From contig JAHWDD010000008.1 in assembly GCA_023897205.1 (NCBI GenBank), forward strand, positions 1,426,001 to 1,490,000: 64,000 nt of DNA, given 5' to 3'. Below the pieces are notes generated by a model that was not told the origin of the DNA, made no database searches, and saw nothing but the letters and a program-made list of their open reading frames with translations. Each line of letters starts with the position of its first letter. Within the stretch, counting starts at the first letter, position 1. The stretch comes from Exophiala sp. HKRS030 (Eukaryota; Ascomycota; Eurotiomycetes; Chaetothyriales; Herpotrichiellaceae). Below are positions 45,101 to 57,800 of the stretch, in pieces. A program made the translations under genes and the position numbers.

Positions 45101-46346
45101 GGGCCTTGACTGGTGACTGGTAGCCAAATACGGAGTAGTTATTGCAGTAAACACATCCAAAATAACTTGGAGTTGTGTTACGAAGTAGATACATTCAAAA
45201 TAAAGTAACAGGAGCAGACGAGGAAGCACCAAGTGCACTCAGGGCATGTCTGTAACTCAACAACAACAACAACCTCGAACTCAGAGGTCTTCCTTGCGCG
45301 TAGAGACTCCCTCAAGGCTCGCGCTGTGGCACTCGCAACCTTTCTGTGATCTCTGTCGACGTCCTCTTTCGCTCGCAACCTTTCGTTGACAGTCGTCGCT
45401 TAGTCGCCCTCGTTGCCCGCCTTCTGTTGACTACTCTCGTCGAATCGCACTTCAAAAGTCTCCTCTGTTGGGCGTCAATCGATCAGCACATTTAGTATGG
45501 GCTAAAGAAGATAGATTACTCGTCGAGACAGTAAGGACTTGAAGTCAACCTATGTTATTGAACGCCGACAGCGCATAAAAGGTTTCATCTTTTGGGCCTA
45601 TTTTAACGGAGATCAATCGGCCGTCGATAGAATCCCTCGACCTGGTCAGGCTGTGATAGACTTCCGATGGAGGCCATACCAGGTAGTAACTGGTGGTATA
45701 ATGACAAGACCTCATTTGTTGCCCTGTTAGGTATAGATCAAGACTCATTGGGCGCGGAGCTAACAAAAAATAGGCCTTGTAGTACTCCGTACTCAGTACT
45801 ATAACAGTCTCCCGATGATTCTCTCTGATCAACCCTGAGCCTCCCTGGGTCTGCACATCAACTTCTCCCCGGTACGAGTACGAAGTAGTGAAGATGATTT
45901 CATTCCTCAAGGATCATCATAACCTAGGTAGGCATGTTGTTTAGACTGCGATCGTCCTCTTTGATCCGTTGATCCCCGGTAACGAGACCGTGTTGATCAG
46001 GGACACACCCACCCGTACTCCTGCACCCTGTTGATCCTCACGAGTGCCAGTATTTGGAAGTATAGTACACCATGCCCGGAAAAGGTCAGGCAGTCCAGAC
46101 CCTACACCGCTCGTGTGACGTCGAACTACATTGTGCTTGTTTCACAGCTCCCAGGGTTGTACTCCGGACTGCCTGACGAGGACTCGTCACATCCATGCCA
46201 GGTCGGAAATGCAGGAAATGCAGAGCCCTGAAAAGACCCTGTGGAAGCGATCGAACAACCGCTCTTGTTCTGTTTTGTCTTAAACATCATTTCCATCAAA
46301 AGAACCCTTGACAACATGAATCACAGAAACATGGATTGGGTAGAAA

Positions 46347-46391
46347 TCTCTCTCTCTCTCTTCCTCTCTCTCTCACTCACACACACACACA
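46347..46391. repeat. Compound TC/CA microsatellite
   Basis: An interrupted TC tract of about 28 bases runs directly into about 17 bases of CA repeat. It lies in the middle of the long intergenic region. Further simple tracts occur nearby: GA at about 47130-47148 and CA at about 47536-47558. Confidence 0.85.
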
Positions 46392-47526
46392 TATTGCTAC
46401 TGCCGTTCAATCCTTTCACTCGCTGTGTTGACGAGGATTACATCTGATTCGTGACACGCGAAATCGCTTGGGGCTGGTGGTGGTGCAGCAAAAAGCACAA
46501 TGGACTTTTGGGCTCGTCTACACGAGAAATGCCTAGGACAACACAACAATCTTCAAAGACCCGGTCAGTTGAGTGACAAGGGACCCCCCCGGGAAGACTC
46601 GTTGTTGACGTGCCGCCCCCGTCATGCTGAGATCACCCCATGTGGAATGCTAGAGTCACTATCCGGCATTTGGAGCTTCAGGATCATAGACTTCGCTGGT
46701 CTGAGGCATTGGTAAAGGCACTGATCCTCCTTCTGTTGCACGTGATGGCCTTTTTTGTTTCCACAGAGGGACTGCCAAAGTTGTTTGCCATCTGGCTGGC
46801 AATCAGCCACTCCCAATGCGTAACGATGCCTGGCACGAGATACATGGTCTTCACACCGCATTGGACCGGGGAAGTCTGGATCCGTTACGTCAAGACGGAA
46901 AGTTGGGCACGAAAAGATTCGATGTAAAGAGCCGACGGCCTCACACTTGAGCATAACCAAAAAAAAACGGTCTTGGTGGCATGCCAGCGAGGCTGGATTC
47001 CTATTTGACCCAATTTTCGTGCCTAGCTCACTGTACTCCGTACCTACCGATATCATCGGAAATGTGACCTGATCCAGTCGTGTGGTTGTTGGCACAAGAA
47101 CATCTGTTCTTCGCTTCGATGCGTCGAAGAGAGAGAGAGAGAGAGAGCGAGGAATGCAGAGTCCTTTCCTGTATTCGGTACTTCGGTACGCGCAGGTTAC
47201 TTTTGAACTGGCTGCATGTCATTGTGACCCGTGCGACAATGCTCTGTGCCGTACTTTTCGTTCGAATCTGGGAACTAGGCCCCCCCCCCCCGTGACCAAC
47301 GAGGGCGACGAGCACCGAAAACCCACCACTCCACGGAGTCTGGAGATATCTGACGAGTTGTCCAAACCCCCCCCTCATGTGATGTCGATGCACCTGTGTT
47401 CATGCAAGAGGCTGCAGCAATCGGTGGTAAATGACGAATCGTATCGAAAAAACCCTTCCACGTTGCATGACGCCGGTCGGGCAGCAATTGTCATCAGACG
47501 ACGTGCCGAAAGGGCCAACGAACTCT

Positions 47527-47557
<31 letters not shown>

Positions 47558-48785
47558 GAGGACCAAAATCCTCCCCCTTCCCAAGACGCAGAAAAGTGAG
47601 GCGGCCAACGGGACACGAGTGGTGCAGATCACGGCCAATGAGCGAAGGATTGCCTTTTCGTGATCATCGTTTCTCATGGCTCACACTGTCGCTACGCTAC
47701 TCGAGAAAGCCTGCGAGGCCAGTCCCCCAATCAACATGATCAGCGACGCCCGTTCTCTGACTCGGCGAGAACCATTGGCTACAAGGGCGCCATCCTGCAG
47801 CAAAGCAAAGTTCCGCGCTGGTAACGGCCGTCACAGGCTTCGAGCCGGTCCAGTCTCGACGCCTGACAATCCTTGCGTGGGATAGGCGGTGGAAAGCCCG
47901 GAAAGTGGCTCCCACCCTGTTCGCTCTAGGGCAAGCGGCGCGCCTAGAGAAACAAAAAGGCCCTACGGACAAGGGCGCAACAAGCCCAAGGGTGGCAGCA
48001 GGGGGAGGGGGGGGTACTTTCTACGAGTACTCACACTGTACAGTATGTACAGCCAGCCAGAACCTTTCACATCTCATCCCACCCCCCTCCCCCCCTGCGA
48101 TCGCTGACGACAAGACAAGCCGACCAGTTTCACAACCAACAAAGCCTCTGACGGGGGATCGCCCAATTTCTTAGTTGAGTGGTCGGAATTTCCTCCTTTT
48201 CCCTCTTGGCCCTCTTACGAGAACCACCACCACCACCACCCTTGTTTGCGGCTGACCCTGGTTTTCCCTTCGTGACCGCCGTTCCGATGCCTTTTTGTTC
48301 TTGGTTCTACTGGGATACGCCAGTCTCCACGGGCGTAGTCGTACTTTTTCCCAGAATCCTAGCATACACACACCATCGCTCGATGGCTTTTCCCTGTTCG
48401 GAACCAGTAGACGGGAATGGGGCTGTTCTATATCACCCTCGAGATCCGTCCCATCCCCCCCTCTCGACAAATTCTTTCCCACTTCCTCCATTCTTATCCG
48501 TACATTGAACCGCTTCACTTTTTGAATTCGGCTGATCTCAAGTCATTGACCTTGATTACTTTGGCAAGATTCTTCGTCGTCGCACCTGTTTGTTTCACCA
48601 ACTTCACAACTCACTGTCAGTATCACTTTCGATCCGGGACCTTACTAACGCTCGAGGCCTGATCTGATCCGACTAATAACTAACCATGGCTCCAGATTGG
48701 TTCGGCAGGCCCATTGCCATTCCCTCACCACTTGAGCACACATACCAATTGGTTCAAGGAGTCCCTTTCGTCTGCCATCCCCATC

Positions 48786-50855
48786 ATGGATCCCAACGTC
48801 AATGCTGCCATCGAGATGTTGCGGTCTTGCAGGAAGGTCTACGATGCCGAGCACCAACACCTCTCTCCCCGACAACGGGAGAAGGGCTGGTCCCGGTACT
48901 GGAGTACCATCCAGACGGCCATGACGAATTCGGGTACGATGCCACCTCAATTTGGTTCCTCGGTCCCTCAGAAACGAAACGCGTCCGCCGTGGGTGCAGC
49001 CGGCAACGAGCCCGCTTCTAAACGTGCTGGCGGTCTTGTATGTACTCCTGTCGTGCTGTGTTCCTCTTTGACTTTGGTTTGACGGAAAGAAAAGGCCCCC
49101 TTGGCGTCCTCGGTTCCTACAGCGCCCTACCTCGAGCGACATTCATCAGGCCGGAGTCAGTCTGGACGACCGTCCATGCCGGTCTCGCCAGCCGTCCAGA
49201 TGACGGCAACGACAACTCCCGTCCTCATCCCCCGACACGCCACGGCCGGACAACAACGACGGACGTCCAACGCCGGATCCTCCTACTCGAGTCGGTACCA
49301 AGGACCCAACCTCAACTACATCCAAGAGGTACAAGACATGTCACCCGCCGACTTCCTCGCCAGCCATGGCGAACTCTCCGTGACGCCGCCCATGGGCATG
49401 GAGTGTGGTGAGTCGTCAAACTACCTCTCTACACTCACATCACCGTATGTCTCCGCAATAGAGTCACCGGCGGGTTACGCCCCGATGACAAGTACTAGCG
49501 ATGCAGGTCTCACGACCGCATCTACCATCGTGTCTGAGCCCATGACCCGGGCCAACACGAATGATGTTCTCTGCGAGCCGTTTGGCATGTTCCGCATGGA
49601 CTCGATGTCCATGTCGAAAATGCCCCAGGCGGTGGACATGCTCGACATGTCTCAAGCGCAGCATGATGTTGATCCTCCATTGTTTTCCTTTTCTTCTGTT
49701 GTTGGAACCGGCGACGGTTACAACAACCTTGCTTGTTTGTCTTTTCTGGATGATGACGGCTTTCCGTCATCATCATCATCAGCATCGTCGTTGTCTTATT
49801 CTGCTTCTTCTTCAAGTTACGAGATGAAGAATTGTCCCTCAAGCGGGAGCAATGCTTCATCTCTTTCAATTTCTTCTCATCATGGTCGTGACCGCTCGCC
49901 AGCTCAGAGACAAAAGGCAGTTTACACCGCAGCTCACGATCAAGGTCAAGATGCTTCTCCTCGCGGCTCGATTCCCCCGGTCGAGAGGTCCGTCTCCCTT
50001 TCACGACGGATCGCGCCGAAGATGCGGCGCGGCGGCAACAACAAATCGTCGACGTCCAGCTTCTCCGACGACGTCGACATCCCCGAGCCCAAGATCGTCG
50101 CGGTCAAGGCCGAGGACGGCACGGTCAAGCACAAGGCCGAGATCGCGCGGTCCATTCGCCAGCCGCCGCTCCGCAAGACGACCTTTTGCCGGTTCTGCAA
50201 CGACCAGCCCCAGGGCTTTCACGGCGACCACGAGCTGCGCCGGCACATGGACCGCCACCACGCGTCGGTCCGCCGCGTCTGGATCTGCAAGGACGCCTCG
50301 GCCACGGGGACATTCCTGTCCAACTGCAAGGCGTGCCGCACCGGCAAGCCGTACGGCGCCAACTACAACGCCGCCGCGCACCTGCGCCGCGCCCACTTCA
50401 ACCCGTGCAAGAACCGGCGCGGCGGCCGGGCCAAAAAGTCCGAGAACCGCGGCGGCATGGGAGGGGGCAACAACCCGCCCATGGAATTCCTCAAGAACTG
50501 GATGTACGAGGAGCTCGAGATGAACCTCAACGGCCGCACCGTCGTCCAGGACATCGTCCCCGACACCATGTACGAGACCGCCATGGTCGACGAGATGGTC
50601 CACCAACACCACGCTGGTGGTGTGGCTGTCGTCCTCGACGATTATGCTGCCGCCGCCGCAGCCGCAGCCGCAAACGATATGCAAGTTCCTACTATGGCCA
50701 TGACCGCGGCCATGATCCCTGCTGCTGCGGCTCCCTTCGACTTCATGACCGAACCTCTTTATTTCGATAATGTGTTGCCACCTACGCCGTCGGCCTTTGC
50801 GACCCCCAACAATTACCTCATCCCAGAGGGTCCGACGCCCCCGCAGTATTTTTGA
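48786..50855 (+). CDS. DUF7896-like zinc-binding regulatory protein
   Basis: Exons 48786-49037 and 49095-50855 give 670 aa. The long N-terminal two thirds is low-complexity, Ser/Met/Pro-rich and probably disordered, with a Ser-rich run near residues 270-300. The ordered part (about residues 445-520) has a zinc-finger-like set: FCRFCNDQPQGFHGDHELRR then HMDRHH, followed by WICKD and CKACRTGKPYGANYNAAAHL with RRAHF. The spacing is C2H2-like twice. This matches a family of Pezizomycotina proteins I know as DUF7896; their role is unestablished but they look like nuclear DNA-binding or chromatin proteins. The C-terminus has an acidic stretch, an alanine run, and ends TPPQYF. The intron is the only way to join MDPNVNAAIEML to the long frame. 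The GC content jumps over the zinc region, where reverse-strand open frames are shadows. Confidence 0.78.
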
Positions 50856-53011
50856 ACGTGTTTGGAGAGAACACCAGTTGTGTGAAGAGCCCCGGGGCAT
50901 AGTTGGCGGTCTTGTTGTTGTTGATGAAACGATAATATGATGACGTATTGACGACACTGCAATGTTAAGTTTAGATCACGAAACAGGAAGAGAAGGAACA
51001 CAGGATAAAAGAGAAGGAGATCTATATCTGCGAGTTTGGTCGATGTTGCCTGTTATCGCTGTCTCTTCGGTTGTGTATTGCTTGCTGGCTTGCTTGGTAT
51101 CTCAGTTCCTGCTGGCGCTCAGGTCGACAGCTTCACCTTGTTCTACACGGGAACTTCTTCATAGGCTTGGGATGTTTTTCCTTTTTCTTACCTGTCACGT
51201 TGATTGACGGACATGGCCTACTTTGCGTTGGGGGAAGGCTGTCAGAACATCTTATCCTGTCTCTTCAGATGTATACGACTTTGTTCTTGATGGATCGATG
51301 GATGGTGATGGTGGTAGCGGTAGACATGAATGGGACATGTCAACAGTCGGTTCCGCTTTTGAGGTTCAGCTGAGTTTATGAGTAACTATCTCTATCCCGC
51401 CGGCACAGATGCCAGGCTGTTTCGGCATTTTGTTTGAGATCATGTGTTTTGCTTTGTCTTTTCTGGCTTGAATGCTTTGCTTGCTTGCTTGACTTACTCC
51501 GTACTATGCGAGCAATGGCTATTTGGGAATGTGTATAAAAAGTCTGCCTTGGTGTTTTTGTGAATGCAATTTTACATTGCCACTGATCCAAACAAGTTTT
51601 CTCTGGTGTTGTTCTTGACTTGATCAGTTGACGTCCGTAAGAGGCATTGGATCCTATGAGGGGATATTGACGTCTTCGACAAGCCACAATTACCTTATGG
51701 TTCTATGAGTGCTCTTTGCCTCGTTCTGACCATCGATCTGGAGGTCGAGTCTGTGGGAGGAGAGGTATTCGTTCGCAGGGGGGCGCGACTTCGTACTCGT
51801 CGAGTGGCTGAGCGTCTTGTGGCAACCAATGACACTCATTTTCTACGCCACTCGACGCGTACGCAGTGTTACAGGTACAAGTACAGTGCAAGGCCTGTCT
51901 CGTTCCGGGAGATTGATTGGCCGATCATCGCATCAATCTTGTCAAGTTTGTTGTACTTGTGGCTCAGCTGGTGGTCAAGGTGTGATGGACTATTGACTGC
52001 CCACCAGGCCTAGAGGTAGAGAACCATCCACTGAGCGTCCCACTGGATTCGGCTGTACCCAGTGCCCAGAAAAAGGCTTACGGGACTCTTTGCGATGGCG
52101 AGGTAGTCATTGTGGGTTTTTTTAAACTTGTAGGTTTCTTCGATGATGTGGTTACTTTTGTTGGTCCCATTGTGAATTCCGTGTAGCATTGCCTCACCGG
52201 GCGACCAAAATTACGCGGCCGTTTGCTTCTGAGGAGTCAAAGACTGAAGGGTAAACCGCATGTTGCTCTCGGGCGTTACCTTTTTTTCTTGGGCCTTGGA
52301 TGTAGAGCGAAGAAATGGCGGATATAATTACTCCATGCGGAATCTTGGTAGTTCGTAGCTTGTAAGTAGTCACAGTATAGTCAGTATGTACGGATTATCT
52401 GTGCGTACAGTAGGTATGGAGTAGGCTGTACTATACTCCGTACTAATACGTGAATAAGGCTGGGAAATGGCGGTGACAGTACTGTACAGTAGATCGGGCA
52501 CTCCGTACTGTATGTAGGTCGACAAGACAAAATCTCAAACAAAGCTGTAACTCCCGAGTGATGGTGATCGTTCGGTGGTGCCTGGGATGTCTCTCCGTAC
52601 GAGTAGAGTAACAAGGTACCCTAAACAAGTTGTTTAGGGGCGTCAAGTGGTGTTTGCTTCGGAGCCTCTGTCGCCCGGTATGCGCAGCCAAGCAGTGCTA
52701 AGCTTCGGGGCATCTCTTCAGCTTCCTGCCCGCCCCTCTCGTCACCTACAAATCGTCCCTGCCTACGACCTAATACTCCGTACTAGGAACCTAATTGCCA
52801 TTGACTATTTTATTACTCTCAGACTCTTGTGTTCTCGCCTGCGACTTTCCCTCCTCCTCCTCCTCATCATCATCCCATCACCATCGCATCCATCCCCATC
52901 TCATTTCTCGTCTACACAGGGCACACGTTCGCCTTTGTACACTCGCTTCACCTCACCGTCTTCCAATCGTTCGCCTACCACCGTTTTCCATCCCGAGAGT
53001 AAAATTCCACC
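50856..53011. other. Intergenic, no gene seen
   Basis: About 2.1 kb. Only short or compositionally odd frames. Three TACTCCGTA copies (51495, 52434, 52774) plus several near copies cluster here, along with GTACAGTA-type words near 52480-52515. An inverted pair CTAAACAAGTTGTTTAG occurs at 52621-52637. Bases 52800-53011 are CT-rich with CATC repeats, the likely leader of the CYSTM gene. Confidence 0.5.
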
Positions 53012-53545
53012 ATGTCGAACCAAGGATATTACCAGCAAGGTCCTCCCCAGGGCGGCTACTACCCTCAGCAGCCACAGCAAGCGTAAGTCCTTCCCCTTTT
53101 ATTTAATCTTTCTTCCCCCAGTCCTATCGCATGGCGCAGCGGTTGCACTTGTAGACACATCTTGACCGCCGTTTGTGTCTGGCCTCGCTGGAAGCGCTCA
53201 ATTGGTTGCGCTGGGTGTGTCTGTTTGTGTACAAATCGCTAACATCATGGAAACATCCCCAGCTACGGACAATACCCTCAGCAAGGATACGGACCACCAC
53301 CCCAGGGAATGTACCAACAACAACAGCCTCAACAAGTCGTTGTCCGTGAGAAGAAGGACCGCGGATGTCTGGGTGCATGGTAAGTACCTACGGGAACTTT
53401 GAATATACTCTCTACGCGAACCCCCGACCCGAGCTGACTTTTTCTGTGACATGACAGTCTTGCCGCCCTTTGCTGCTGTTTCGTCTGCGAAGAAGGATGT
53501 GAATGCTGCGCCGACTGCTGCGAATGCTTCGCCGACTGCTGTTAA
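53012..53545 (+). CDS. CYSTM cysteine-rich tail-anchored microprotein
   Basis: Three small exons, 53012-53082, 53263-53379 and 53458-53545, give only 91 aa, too fragmented to show as a single frame. The N-terminal part is made of Tyr/Gln/Gly/Pro repeats (MSNQGYYQQGPPQGGYYPQQ, then YGQYPQQGYGPPPQG). A short charged bridge, VVVREKKDRG, leads into a Cys-rich segment: CLGACLAALCCCFVCEEGCE then CCADCCECFADCC. This is the CYSTM architecture found in many eukaryotes, where the Cys-rich C-terminal segment sits in the membrane and the protein helps in metal or stress tolerance. Splice sites are good (GTAAGT donors, ACATGACAG and CCCCAG acceptors) and the frame closes exactly at TAA. ATG 53012 has an ideal context (CCACCATG). 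Confidence 0.88.
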
Positions 53546-54844
53546 ACAAAGAGCGCTAGGCGATCGACACAGGTTGTCATTGATGCGCGAAGGAGGTCAA
53601 AGAAAATGAGAACTTATGCTATTACGGAGTTGGAGCTCTAGAAGATCCATCTCTCATGACAGACACACAAGGGGGGCTTGTACACAATTGTTACCAAACA
53701 TACCGACATCAGTTGACCTGGGCAGTGGTGTCTGGGCTGGACGCAGGGAGAGAGAGGTACATTCAAAGGCCATAACTCCCGGCATTTTTATTGATTTTGG
53801 CGGTGTGAGATCGGGCGGAAGAGATTGCTACCATGGCTTTCCCTTGTGTACGGCATCACAAAAGGTGCGATATCCAAGGTAGCAGTGTCTTCAATGCGGA
53901 AATCCAGGTGTTTTTTTCTTCTCCTTGTTGTTTTTGCGAACCAATATCGTTTCTGCTTGTTTTTTGGTATTTCAACTAGGTAAATAAAGCTAGGCCAATT
54001 CATTCAACACAGGCCGCTCCGTCCTCAGCACGGCGTCTACCAAGGTTGAAGAGCGACCTTTTTGAAAGAGGTTTCCTTTCTGGCCGTAATCTACCTCTCT
54101 CTCACATATCGCTACCACAGTAAAGCTTTCCGGGAGAGTCTCTTTCTCCATCAGTTCCTCTTCCGGGAAAAAAGAGCAAAACTCCGTGGTCAAAGTCGAA
54201 ATACTACCGAGTGCGTTGATCAGCAAGTACATGGATTTCTTTCCGACCGTTATCGTCATTGTGAAATTCGTATTGGACGGGAGTCAAAAAAACTACGCTC
54301 TCCATGGCAACGATTCAACAGCAAGGCTGTGTGTGACTTGGGGGGGACGCGACACACGACACAATACTCGGCAGTACTCTGGAACAATGATCACCATAGT
54401 GAACAAGTCAAAGCTCATGTCTTTGAATTCATGCCCTTTTCACTCGAAACCACTCACTTTAAGTGATAAGTGAGTGGCCAAGGTTCAGTTATAGACGTGG
54501 ACAAGAGGAAAATTAGAGTTCGATCCTTTTTTTGGTCTTCCTTGTAATAAGACTAGGTCCTCCCAAGAATCAAAAAAAAAACAACGAGCATGCGTTGGGT
54601 ATATGATGTTTGAACTCGACAAATTCCTCGAATGCATTTCAATTCCGTTTCGTCTTCAAGAATTATGAAAACCCCACGAACGGTATCCCCCTTTGGCGAG
54701 AATTGTTCAGTGTGCGGCCGACTGTAAACTTCCATATCTGCTATGCTGATCTTTATATATTCATTAATGATAGTAAGAAATTCGTCCTCCCTTCCAGTCT
54801 GGTTGCGATCTTGACAATTCTTGTCCTGGTGCTTGGTCGAGGTC
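53546..54844. other. Intergenic between convergent genes
   Basis: The 3' ends of the CYSTM gene and of the minus-strand kinase face each other here. AT-rich with poly-T and poly-A tracts (53910-53960, 54570-54580). Frames of up to 134 codons have no domain and irregular composition. Nothing is supported. Confidence 0.55.
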
Positions 54845-57800
54845 CTACTTGACCAAGCTTGCGGCGGCAGCCGCAGTGGCGAGGTCAGATCTTCCACTCA
54901 TGGTCCGTTGACCGACAGTCAATCGCGTGAAGCTGGGATTCGAGGTCGAAGAGGCCATGGCAGCGTGAGAGGCTCTCTTCGCCTGAGATGTTCCCTGTGA
55001 AGCTGGAGGCATTGTCGACTGGCGCCTTGCTCCGGGCTTATTGGGAGATGTTTCTTGTCGATTTCCTCCAGGGGCTTTCAAGGTGCTAGACGGGGGCTGT
55101 GGCAGAGGTCTGGCTCCGCCGGCTGTATTGACAGAATTTACTCTTTTGATGGGAGTATTTACGGCCGAAAGGTTTCTCCGGCTGGCACTGGGCATCTTGA
55201 CACCAGTAATGAACTCGTGCTTGTTTGCTTCCGCGGGGTTCATTCTTCGGCTGGGATCCCATCTCAGACACTTCGCGATAAAATCGAGGAATGCCTCATC
55301 GTCACATTTGAGGACTTGTCTCAGGTCTTTCGAGCTGGGTCTCCTCCTTCGTCCCTTCGAGGAAACCGTCACTCGTGGCTTGCCCATCGAGTCAAAGAAA
55401 AGTTTCTTGCGGCTGCTCTTTTCGATCAGGTGCTTTTCGGGCGGGCCAAAGACTTCCATTATACAAGCCAGCTGCTCTTGTTCATTCTCGCCAGGGAAAA
55501 TGGGGTAGCCAGTATAGAGCTCCGCCAGAATACATCCGACACTCCACATGTCTATCGGCATGCCATAGGACATTCCAAGAATGACTTCGGGAGATCGGTA
55601 AAACCGCGACTGAATATAGGTGTACACTTTCTCGTTCTCGAAACAACTAGAGCCGAAATCAATGACCTTGATTTCAGAATGAATGGGATGCGCCAATAAG
55701 ATATTCTCAGGCTTCAGATCGCAGTGAATGACTTTATGTTGTTGCAGAAGAATCAGAGTTTGCAGGAGTTGTTTCGTGAATCGTCGAATAAGTTTCAGGG
55801 AGAATCCCCGGAAATCGTGAGCTTTGATGAATTCGTAAAGGTTCATACCAAGTAGGTCGGTGGATATACAAAGGTGGCCACGGAAGTAAAAGCTTTGGTC
55901 GAAATTGACCACGCTATACTTTTTGTGAGGGTCCTGATTAGATACGTTAGCGAAGCGTATAATGCGGGCACGATTTCACCTACCCATTCTTTCAGCTTCT
56001 GGAGGATGTTGACCTCCACAAGGGCTTGCTGGTGGAATCTTTTCTTGTTTCGGATGATCTTGACGGCAACAAGAATGCCGGTCTTGTGATCGACACAACG
56101 GACGACTTGACCAAAGCTACCCTTTCCGAGCACGTCGACAACCTCGTATCGGTAGGCCAGATGATCACCTTCAATGATATTGTAGTCACCTCGCTCATCA
56201 TCATAGCCGAAGTTTGAGGATGCAGATTTCAAGTCGCCCACGATTTTTCGTGCGCTCAATGTGCCCGTGAAATATATGTCAGCATAGTCGACAATTTCGC
56301 CACGCTCAAAGATATTGAGGTTGAAGATCCGTGACGCAGTCTCATGGGGCATGCGGCGAACAGGCTTAGCTCTGGCCTGCAGGGCATCAAGTTGGCGTGC
56401 AGCAGATTCGAAATCCTTTCTCTTGTGAGCCAACTTCTTCATTTCATCTTCAGCAGCCATGTCATCTCGATCTAGAGCTGGCTCCTGTTTGGGTGGAATG
56501 ATTTTCGGGCCTAGCAGATTAGGAGCACTCGCGGACAAAGAGCCTGATCTGTTGGAATGAATCATAAGTGTCCTGGTTGCCTCCATCGACGGACGAGTCG
56601 TTGATATTGTACTATCAATGCTGTCCTGTCGTTCCGGTACGAGCTTGATGCTTGAAGTAGAGGTCTGACGTCTGGATCTAATATAGGACGGTTTTTGAGG
56701 ACTGGAGCTGTTTGCGTTGGTGTTTGTCCAACTGGCGGAGGCTGGAAGCTTGGGAGGAGGCATGTTGTCATATTTCGCCAGCTCGTCCTCTTGCACATTG
56801 CGCTCTACCGCCTTTGCTTCACTCTTCTTGCGGCTCAACTTTCTCCTCAGTACCGCAGTGGAGAATACAGACTCGCTCTCAGGCTGCTTCTCAACAGGAC
56901 TTGGTGTCACTTCAGCTTTGGGTGTAACAGAAAAGCTCGGGGCTCTAGGTCCGTTTGGCTTGGCTTGACTTGGATTTCTATGCAGTTGCTCCGTGATAAA
57001 ATTGGGTCGCATAAAGTTTGAGAATTCATCTGGTTTGGGGACGGATGACGAAATAAAAGGTGAAATGTTCCGATTGCTGGACTTTTCCTCGAAGGCGAAT
57101 GCGGGCAAACTTGGGCTGATGTCACTAGGTGGCCGCAACTCGTCTGATCGAAGAGCATGATGTGAAGTACTACTTCGTAATGTTAAGCTCTCGTCGGTAG
57201 ACTTGTGCCCTCTGGAGAAGAAGCTGGCCTTGGATGCAGTCATTGGAGTACTCGGAGTTTTCATTATGGCACGATTTCCCGGGGGTGTTCCAGGTTTCTC
57301 ACCAAGCTCTGATTTTCCATTGAGCGACTTGATCTTTGCAGATGTTGGTGTACTCAGAGGAAGCAAATTGAGAGGAGGTAACCGGAGGCTCTGAACATTC
57401 TTTTTCCCTGCCTTGGCTTGTGGCTTTGGCTTTGGCTCTGTTTCGGGCTGCAGAGATTGCGTGGGCATATTCGGAGGCGGGCTTGGAACTCGGGGCGTTT
57501 CCAGCGCCTTCATAGCGTCGTCAACACTCGAGACAATCGGACTCACAGGAATTGGAGCATCAAACGGTGGCAGACTCGATGATCTGGCCGAGAAGAATGG
57601 CTGGTCTTGTTCACTTCCTGGAGATTCATACGCCTTCGGTATAGCAGGGACGGGTGGTACTTCCAGCTCGAAATTACTGCTGGTAGAGATATCGAGGCGA
57701 GGTTTCGGTGTTGGGAGTCTCGAAGAATTCATCACTTGAGATAACCTAGCGACGTTGTTGACAGTGTTTTTGACCGAGTTGTAGCTGGTATTTGAGGATA

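Larger units (their letters stand above)
44823..48785. other. Long intergenic region with repeats
   Basis: About 4 kb with no supportable gene. Open frames up to 193 codons (for example plus 47082-47663 and minus 47095-46622) overlap microsatellites or lack any domain. It holds a dispersed repeat (44971-45100), TACGGAGTA at 45129, TACTCCGTA at 45783 and 47034, a CCTAGGTA at 45923, and a run of C at about 47281-47291. Bases 48200-48785 are CT-rich, the likely leader of the zinc-protein gene. Confidence 0.5.

Noticed and set aside
46622..47095. 157-codon minus-strand frame
   Set aside because: No recognisable motif and overlapped by open frames on the other strand; weak support.
47082..47663. 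193-codon plus-strand frame in the 45-48 kb intergenic region
   Set aside because: Passes through GA and CA microsatellites and a poly-C run, which create open frames by themselves.
50001..50957. 318-codon minus-strand frame over the zinc protein
   Set aside because: A GC-rich shadow; rich in Val/Arg/His from reverse codons, while the plus-strand protein has a clear zinc domain.
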